Assembly: GCA_002205965.3 (NCBI GenBank) | Contig: NADL03000758.1 | Span: forward strand, 1,240,001-1,304,000 | From: Kappaphycus alvarezii | Taxonomy: Eukaryota; Rhodophyta; Florideophyceae; Gigartinales; Solieriaceae | Direction of reading: 5' to 3' | DNA length: 64,000 nt | In this document: positions 57,510 to 64,000 of the stretch, piece by piece | Position numbering within the stretch: position 1 is the stretch's first letter | How the letters are laid out: each line of letters opens with the position of its first letter | Program-made: the position numbers and the translations under genes | Notes under the pieces: model-generated | What the model was told of the DNA's origin: nothing | The model's database searches: none | What the model saw: only the letters and a program-made list of their open reading frames with translations

Positions 57510-57847
57510 TCAACCGCTGCGGAAGAGAAGGATGGCGATCTTGTCGATGTAAAAGTAGATAAACCCTGAACCCTCATGCGTAACATAGCTGCCAAAGTGG
57601 CGACCAACGACACAATGCCAAGAGGGTTGGAAGCGATTGTCAAATTCCTTCTTGAGATACTGGGCCATATCACGCTCAAGTTCAAAGCGATCAAGCGCAG
57701 CAAGCGCAAGTTCGATGGCTTTGCGTTGCATATCATCGGCATGTCTGCAGATTTGACGACTACGCGAGGTTGACGGACTGTGGGGGTGAGCCGAGTGGTG
57801 CCGTTTGCGGTGGGGGCTGCGTTTTGCGGTGCGGTTGCGGCGGTCAT
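57510..57847 (-). CDS. DYNLL: Dynein light chain LC8 family protein
   Basis: LC8 is a small dimeric hub that binds TQT-type peptides in dynein and many other partners. The minus strand gives [60 protein letters not shown] and [12 protein letters not shown], matching almost the full LC8 fold including the conserved SWHC, [11 protein letters not shown] and LLF(K/R)SG end. The start at 57847 adds about 30 residues of Ala/Thr-rich leader before VVVKSADMP, the usual LC8 beginning. One base is missing between ADMP and DDMQ, near 57738. It converges with SF3B2 across a gap of only 136 bases. Confidence 0.92.
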
Positions 57848-59046
57848 GATGTGTGCTTTAGGTTTGCTCTCTTTGGTTTGGGTATTTTTTGTTGGATGAA
57901 TGAGAGTGAAGAAGTGAGACTCGGATGTGGATGGTGCAGGTTGGTTGTGACGGTGAGGTAGGGTTGGCGGAAAGGCGAGGGATAGGGATGACGGTGGTCG
58001 GGAGGTGTGTGTGAAGGAATTGGTTTCCTTGCTGGTAGATGCGGAGCGGTGAGGTGCGGGAGGGTTGCGGGGGCTGGCAAAAGCTAAAGGCGGAAGTGTG
58101 GCGGAAATGGCTGAGTGAGTGCAAGTTGCCGGGTGGAGTTTGGACAGCTTTGATTAGAAAATCAGCGAATTTACTTTGTTGGAATGGCAGATACACGTAC
58201 TTTACAAATCATGATTCTGCAGCAGGCAACTCTCAATTGAGTCCTCCCGGCGAATGGCTTTCAATGCTTTCCGCACATTTCAAATTCCTGGTCGTCCTCT
58301 GTACAGTACTGTGCGTTTTGCGGCAAAGTACAGTAAATCGCGGTGATCCTTGCCAGATGCGGCGGTTGGAGTACAGAAGATAATTTTTTCGGATTCTACA
58401 GTGGAATCTATCGAATTGACACGGAATCACTTACTTTGTCTCACTGTATTGTACTGTACTGTACTGTACATAGACGGAGGCAAATCTGTGCAGATTTTCT
58501 CTCCAGGTCCAGTACACATTTCAAAACTGTAAGCTGTAAGCTTGTTATGCAAATTACAGGACACACGAAGAAAGTTACAGCTGCGTAGCCTAGCCTAGTA
58601 CCGTAGTGACACTGTTGTTGTCGGGTGCAGAGGCCAACGTCACTGCTTTTCACAAGTTAAGTTTCGAAATATTTGAAAATCGTTTAAAAAGTTTCGAGTG
58701 TGTACAAAGCACCGCCATTTTTTGGTTTTTTAAATGGACATTTGGATTCAAAAATTACTTGCGGGTTTCACACCAGTCCTCCTGAAGACTCTTCACACCT
58801 GTCAGTAGGAGCACAAGTGTATTTTCTATGCATTTTTTGCCCTTGTCGAGTGAATAGCGTTTCCCCCCTCCTCGCGACCGTTTATATAAACAATCGTGTA
58901 CAACAATCGCAAGCCCTCCCCTTTTCAGAATCCAACGTGAATGCCACCCGCTACAACTCCACATCTTCCATCTAACCACCGTTACCACCTCATTCCCTCT
59001 ACCCCACCTTACCTCGTTACCAACTCTTCTCTCACTTTTATCCACT
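57848..59046. other. Divergent intergenic region upstream of LC8 and the nuclear membrane protein
   Basis: TACTGTACAGTA motifs lie at 58299-58312 and 58444-58470. The stretch 58860-59040 is pyrimidine-rich, as before other plus-strand starts in the window. No gene is recognised. Confidence 0.5.
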
Positions 59047-61388
59047 ATGGAGTCTCGCGATGAAATCGAAGACATGCGAGTTGCAGACCTCAAGCAATTC
59101 TCAAGCTCCACGGTCAACTCCCCACCGTTGTCACACGAACCGATGGTACCCAGGACCTCCACGCAAGGCAGACCTCTCCGAGCTGCCCTTGCCATTGAGA
59201 AGCGCACCGCACCCAAAATTACCAGCCTCTTCAGCAAGATCCCACCCTCTCTCCTTACTCCCCACACATCAATCCCCAAGCAAGACGGAATGAATTCCAA
59301 TCCCGTCTGGTCACGCCGCCGAAAAACACCCCCAATCTTGAAACACCCCCTCCGCCAACGACGCAGCAGCCTCAGCGAAGCGACGATAACGCTCTTGCCG
59401 CCCGTGTCGCTACGCCGGGGAAAGTCACAAACAGGAAGCGAAGGTCGAGTGGCGTCTGGATTGATCCCATGTTGCTGCGCCCTTCGGTACCTGTCACTCC
59501 GCTTGACAAGGTCAAAGGAATGACAAGCGGAAGGAAGCCCCAGGGCTGTCAATACCCCATCGAAACACACTCCGGTGAAAATGCTTCAATATCCGCCAAC
59601 AGCCACGGAAGTGCCTATCGGGGAGGCAGTTTTCCCGGATGACGATGATGACGATTCAGACTATGGGGGGGACGGATCAACGCGATTGACGATTCGGATT
59701 GGGATGAGGAAATCGCGGACGACGATTTATTCGACTTTGGAGTATTGCATGAGGACCGTAGGATGTTCTCGTGCAAAGTGACATCGAGCATGTGCCCGAT
59801 GGGAGGCGAGAGGAGTCGGAGGACATTGAAGAGGAAGGCGAAAACTTTGACAACTGGGAGACGCATGAGTTGAGGAGGTGGTTGGACAGCTTCAGGGTAC
59901 GGTATGGTCGCCGGGCTGGGAGGAGTGAGTTGATTAGTTTGGCCAAGGCACATGCGTTACAGCTGGAGATGGAAGCGGAGATGAGGGACAATGAGAAGAT
60001 GAGGAGAACGGCGGAACGGAAGCAGAGGAGAAGGCGCGTCATTTCGGCTCCAGTGGATGGGGATGATGAAAGCGAACTGAAGGACACGCAGAGTAGAAAA
60101 GTGCAGCGGAAGCGAAGCAGGGTGGAGAGTATCGGAAGGTGATCATGCGACAAGGCCAAGTGAGAATAGTTGGCCGTTTGTTGTTGGCTGTCTAGGGTTG
60201 CTTCTAGGTATCCTGATGATTTGGTCCCTTAACAATATTTATCGGAACCACACAAAGCCATTCTGCGACACGGGGAAAACAACGAGTAAGTCTGGTGCCT
60301 TTTTGAGGTTTAAATTGTTATGTGCGGTTTGAAAGGAGTTGGAATGAGTTGTCATGACGCGCTAACATTTCTTTCGTGATCTTTTTTGGTACGGTTTGTC
60401 TATATTTGTGCCTTGTGTTATTGCGTGACAATGAAACAGCCGCAGTCGAGGATGGTTACGGATGCCGCAAGTGCCCCAATCTTGGAACATGTCAAGATGG
60501 AAACCTCACTTGCGATGAGGGGTATGTGGTGGTTGGGAAATCTTGTGTGGAGGATCAAGAAAGCAGCATCATGGCGGAGGAAATTGCGCGAGAGGTGAAC
60601 AGTTTCCTGAGTACGCAAGCAGGATATGCAGATTGCGGAGAAACAGATTCTGCAATGTTCACAGAGTCTGAGATACGTCAGGCGGTGAGGCTGACTTTGG
60701 CTGACCGACCAAGAGGGGGATTTTTCGATTGGTCAAGTCGGGCATTCATGCGGACAAGTTTGACCACGCGTTTGAGAAAGCGCTGTTAAGGTTGATGAAT
60801 GAAGAGGATTTTCCGGATGTTGCTATATCTGAGGTGGGAGTATATCACTCGCTGGCTCCGGTTCATTCCTAGGGTGCAGGGTCAAGTTGCTTGTCTGGAG
60901 AGAATGGAAATTTTTGCGGGACTGGTTGTATTGCTTGTTGCGTTTGTATCTGTGAAGATAATGCTGTACTTCCGGCGAAAGGATCAGGAAAAGTTGGACC
61001 TTGCTTACAACAGCGCTTGATTTGTTGCGAGAACAAAAGGGAATTTTGTGAGAAGTGAAGAAGAATTTGCCTTTATGTCGGATGTTGTCTTGCGACAGAA
61101 GTGCTTGGTTACCCGACGGATGCAGTGGTTCAGCTTTGGAAGCGGGTTGAAGTGCTGCTGAAAAACGATAATCGATTGGCGTACAGCGCGAATCGGGTGG
61201 TGAAAGGGGTGCCTTCGAACACGTACGAAATGGAGAGTCGTGTGTCGACTAATCGTTTGTTCGCAAGTGGAGGCAGCGCGAGGAGTGTGGATAGTTCCAT
61301 GTCTTCTGCGGGAAGGGATGTAGGAGCATTTGGTGTCGCTGGTATGCAAAGAGAATCCTGGCTTGCGGCGTGCAAAGACGCTGTTTAA
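59047..61388 (+). CDS. LEM2/MAN1/Heh-type inner nuclear membrane protein, one intron, frame-broken
   Basis: Consecutive pieces read as one two-pass inner nuclear membrane protein. The N-terminus from ATG 59047 (RDEIEDMRVADLK, LKLHGQLPTVVTRTDGTQDL, then KADLSELPLP in a second frame) is a helix-extension-helix/SAP-like fold, the usual DNA-binding head. A second such motif, WETHELRRWLDSFRVRYGRR, lies at 59850-59915 in a charged linker. TM1 is WPFVVGCLGLLLGILMIWSL. The luminal part has FCDTGKTT, then CRKCPNLGTCQDGNLTCDEG, a Cys-rich start of the Man1-Src1 C-terminal domain, and HADKFDHAFEKALLRLMNEE. TM2 is EIFAGLVVLLVAFVSVKIML. The winged-helix end reads GYPTDAVVQLWKRVEVLLKN. Intron 60286-60439 joins luminal exons in frame. 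Four or more one-base breaks remain. Such proteins tether chromatin and help seal the nuclear envelope (known elsewhere). Confidence 0.82.
60286..60439 (+). other. Predicted intron in the LEM2-type gene
   Basis: The donor is ACGA|GTAAGT at 60286. CGCTAAC branch motif near 60362 is followed by a T-rich tract, and the acceptor AAACAG ends at 60439. Removing 154 bases joins DTGKTT to AVEDGYGCRKC in frame. Confidence 0.78.
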
Positions 61389-61759
61389 CGCCCGCATGAA
61401 GTGACCGGATGACCCTCCCCGTCCTGGCCGGAACGTGAAGGCAATCGGTGTGCACAGTACAAGTACAGTTGAGAAAACGACAGCATAGGCACTGTCAAAA
61501 TATTACATCACCATTTCTATTTCAATAGATGGCGGCGCAACTCGAGTTTTTTCGCTTCCTTGAGCTGAATACCCCCCATCCAGTAAATACTTTACACTTG
61601 TCCTAGATTCAACATCTTGGAATCGTAAATATATTTCAAGCATGAGACATTCCATCTCCCACGACTTCACCGCGCACAGCCTCCCCGCCAGTGCTCAACT
61701 GTCCATCACCCAACCATCGCCGTTAAGACTTTTTCAAAATCTACGCGCCACCTCCCCCA
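61389..61759. other. Short intergenic stretch
   Basis: No gene is recognised; it holds the 3' end of the membrane protein gene and the promoter of the next gene. Confidence 0.5.
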
Positions 61760-62358
61760 ATGACTGCCCCTGCATTCACCGCAGTTACCGCTCTGCGTAT
61801 CGCCCGCGGACCACATTTGTGTATCGATCTCGCTCTACCACATGTCCGTACCGAAGAACGTGCATGCCTGCTACAAGACCACAAATGCTATGGCCGCCAG
61901 AGGCAAACAAGAAAATAGAGCCTCCACTGACTCCTGAACAGGTTGGACCTCCAGACTACAAGTGGAACCCGGACTATCCTGGGACATTGAAACCGGGGTC
62001 AGAGCCTGACAACTATCCTCTTGAAAAGGTGTTGCAGTCCAACGTATACGAGGTGATGGAGTATCAAGAGTTGGACATGGATGAGAGAACACCGCAAATA
62101 TTTGAACCGGATGAAGACTTGTTGCATTGGCTGGCGGCGCAGGGCCGGTTGATCCCGAGAGATGCAGATGATGACAACGATGACTGGGAGGTTGATAGAC
62201 AGATGAGCGGAATTACAGAGGAGGATTTGGATTATGTGGATGATGATAATAAGATGATTGCGTATTATTCCAAGCAGGGTGAGGGAAGCTCGATTGGTGC
62301 GGGTAGTGATTTCGGCGGGTTTGCAGAAAGTAGCAGTGATATGGGCTCAGGCTTTTGA
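61760..62358 (+). CDS. Hypothetical acidic protein with possible plastid presequence
   Basis: I do not recognise the family. A conserved-looking core reads IEPPLTPEQVGPPDYKWNPD, YPGTLKPGSEPDNYPLEKVL, IFEPDEDLLHWLAAQGRLIP, and the C-terminal third is strongly acidic (DADDDNDDWEVD, EEDLDYVDDDNKM) ending in a Gly/Ser tail. The start at 61760 (MTAPAFTAVTALR) is preferred because it gives a Phe-containing, Ala/Thr-rich leader like other plastid proteins nearby; a longer open frame begins at 61642. One or two frame changes between 61800 and 61900 separate leader and core. Confidence 0.55.
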
Positions 62359-62478
62359 ACAAACTAGCGAGTTGGGAAATATATTGTTCGCTTCTATCCT
62401 GTGCCTGACCACCGCTAGCAACTGTAAAAGCTGAGGCAACCGTCCTAGGTTTACTGTTGAGCGATGGCAATTAAGGGT

Positions 62479-62903
62479 CTACCGTAAACCGCTGCTGCTA
62501 CTTGGAGAACTTGCCTTTATGGCGGCATCCTCTTCCTTTTCCTTTTCAAGCATAGCCTCGTATTTCTCCTCCTCCTCCTTCAACTGTTCCTTCTCTCGGC
62601 GCGATACTCCGGCTCTTTCTGTTTCTTCTTTGTTCGCAAGATATTCTTTCAGCGGGGTCAGGACCCACTCGGTCACTTCCTCGTCATATTGAAGCTCCTT
62701 GATATCCTCTTTGAGTTCTTTCAAGTCGATTTCCTGAGCAAGAGCGGCGGATGTGGACCACGTAGCCAGGGAAAGGGCGGCAAGTCTGAGGGCGGCACGA
62801 CGTGAAATGGGAGTTTGGTATGTGGACGGAGACTGGGGTGGTGGCGGTTTTTGAAGGACGGGGTTGGGGAGAGGGAGAGGGACGCTGTGAGGATAAAGGC
62901 CAT
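62479..62903 (-). CDS. Putative thylakoid-lumen protein with twin-Arg bipartite transit peptide
   Basis: The leader starts MAFILTASLSLSPTPS (Phe at position 3), and after a frame change near 62810 continues SRRAALRLAALSLATWSTSA then ALAQEID. The twin Arg, hydrophobic stretch and AxA-Q cleavage site make a Tat-type thylakoid signal. The mature part is short and helical with high charge (LKELKEDIKELQYDEEVTEW, LTPLKEYLANKEETE) and a coiled-coil-like Glu/Lys end. No photosystem subunit family is recognised with confidence. It converges with the acidic-protein gene. Confidence 0.68.
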
Positions 62904-63435
62904 GGTAGTAGTTTGGAGAAGGTTGGAAGACAATATCGCCAAGTGGTTCGAGGCGGAACTTGGACGAGATTGACCTTTTGGATGGATTGTGGTCCAGGAG
63001 ATGCATAGGGCATCTCGCATAGCAACGGAGGTTTCGATTGTCAATTTGAATGGGTGAGGGAAAAACCTGCGCAGGTCAGATTTTGGTAGAAAAAAATCTG
63101 CGAGTGGCTTTCCATATTACTGTACAGTACAGTACAGTACTGTGCAGTGCTGTACCGAAACTGCAGCACGCTCCCAATGTACTGTAAGGAATGTCTTTAG
63201 TTTCGAAATCCCATGAACAACTCAAACTCTTATGAATACTGGACAATCACGGTATACTGTACTGTAATTTACCATGGTCGGTTTACCGTTGTGTGATGAA
63301 CATTTTATTTATTTCGTTGGTATGCTCAGGTTCCACAGTATACTGTACAGTACAGTACAGTACTGTGCATTTCACATCTTCGATTTGGAAGGTTGACCAC
63401 TCTGTTTGGCGCACGCATAATTAATCCATTTGGGA
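62904..63435. other. Divergent promoter region with palindrome clusters
   Basis: It lies between the minus-strand lumen protein and the plus-strand methyltransferase. TACTGTACAGTA-type runs occur at 63117-63154, 63252-63267 and 63335-63367, the densest set in the window. Confidence 0.7.
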
Positions 63436-63501
63436 ATGCTTTCTCTACCTCCTTCCGCCAAGACCCCTGTTTCCTGTCTCCTTCTCAGCCCTTTCTCCTC
63501 C

Positions 63502-64000
63502 ATGCGTAAGTTTATCTCCAGGCCTCTCCCGCACGCCACCCTCCATCTATCCATCATTCTCTTCTTCGTCGCTCCTCTTTCCGCAACCACCTTCCCCCGG
63601 TCTCACATTCACACCCTGCTTCACGATCAGGCCCTTTCCCATCTCGCCTTTCATTCAAACCCTCTCAAACTCTCCCTCTCCACACTATTCACCCCTCCCT
63701 CTACTGTCGCCATCGTTGGCGTCGAGTGGGGCGAGGACCTCGCTCTCTTTGCTGACACCACTTTCACGTCTACGCCATTGAACCAGTCCCCAAATTCCTC
63801 ACCCATCTCCGCAATCTCATTCACACCCATCCCGATTGGAACGTTACCCTACTCCCGTATGCTGCTTCCAATCTCTCAAACCAAACCATCCATCTCCAAT
63901 ATGACAATGAAAATGTCCAACTACAAGTTCCGACAGCTCGCATGGATGACCATATCAACGAATCTCTCGCCGTGTACTCTCTCGACATTCAAGGCGACGA
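63502..64000 (+). CDS. FkbM-type methyltransferase, N-terminal part, runs off the window
   Basis: From ATG 63502 the protein begins with a signal or anchor segment (LHLSIILFFVAPLSATTF), so it probably enters the secretory pathway. Then VAIVGVEWGEDLALFA, and after one frame change near 63755 FHVYAIEPVPKFLTHLRNLI, HPDWNVTLLPYAASNLSNQT, VPTARMDDHINE and VYSLDIQGD. The AIEP strand end, the (V/L)P(T)xxMDD box and DIQG(D/E) are the landmarks of the FkbM family (PF05050), SAM-dependent O-methyltransferases often acting on sugars. An in-frame ATG at 63436 is an alternative start. The C-terminus lies beyond 64000. Confidence 0.75.
   Translation, partial: MRKFISRPLPHATLHLSIILFFVAPLSATTFPRSHIHTLLHDQALSHLAFHSNPLKLSLSTLFTPPSTVAIVGVEWGEDLALFADTTFTSTPLNQSPNSSPISAISFTPIPIGTLPYSRMLLPISQTKPSISNMTMKMSNYKFRQLAWMTISTNLSPCTLSTFKAT

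Noticed and set aside
59677-60159. Long minus-strand frame of 160 residues
   Set aside because: It is the antisense shadow of the charged linker of the LEM2-type gene.

Overview
This is a eukaryotic nuclear window, most probably from a red alga. The evidence is indirect. Three predicted plastid proteins begin with presequences that carry an early phenylalanine (MTAFVAP, MAFILTA, MTAPAF), as known for red algae and glaucophytes. Host genes are compact and intron-poor, but three convincing GT-AG introns of 97-154 nt with CTGAC/CTAAC-type branch sites are visible. Mobile elements of four kinds fill the middle. I cannot name the species.

Layout. 0-6 kb: a host gene island with a DUF2237 protein, a glycogen-binding-domain (CBM48) protein and an alpha/beta hydrolase (minus strand). 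7.5-10 kb: a truncated tyrosine-recombinase-type (DIRS-order) retroelement, minus strand. 10.7-11.3 kb: first of three copies of a retroelement C-terminal endonuclease-like module. 13.15-18.54 kb: a complete Ty3/gypsy chromodomain retrotransposon with paired LTRs and a 5-bp target duplication. 19.6-20.4 kb: second and best copy of the endonuclease-like module. 20.4-32.4 kb: a long AT-rich stretch in which I recognise no gene. 32.4-38.4 kb: an old Ty3/gypsy element, minus strand, with diverged LTRs. 39.2-42.2 kb: a DIRS-order element with RT, RNase H and an intact tyrosine-recombinase signature. 43.9-44.2 kb: third module copy. 44.4-47.7 kb: a Ty1/copia element, minus strand. 47.7-52.3 kb: intergenic DNA with dispersed repeats. 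52.4-64 kb: a second dense host island with plastid ferritin, the PP4-type phosphatase catalytic subunit, splicing factor SF3B2, dynein light chain LC8, a LEM2/MAN1-type inner nuclear membrane protein, an acidic unknown protein, a thylakoid-lumen-type protein and the start of an FkbM-type methyltransferase.

Two patterns cut across the window. First, nearly every conserved host gene is broken by single-base indels, several of them at homopolymers; the simplest reading is residual consensus error in the assembly, and the same signature appears between the two LTRs of the young chromovirus. Second, the gene islands are peppered between genes with a self-complementary motif, TACTGTACAGTA, and with a second dispersed repeat ending ATGGAAGATATGG.

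The host genes do not form a pathway. They are ordinary nuclear, signalling and plastid functions packed on alternating strands.
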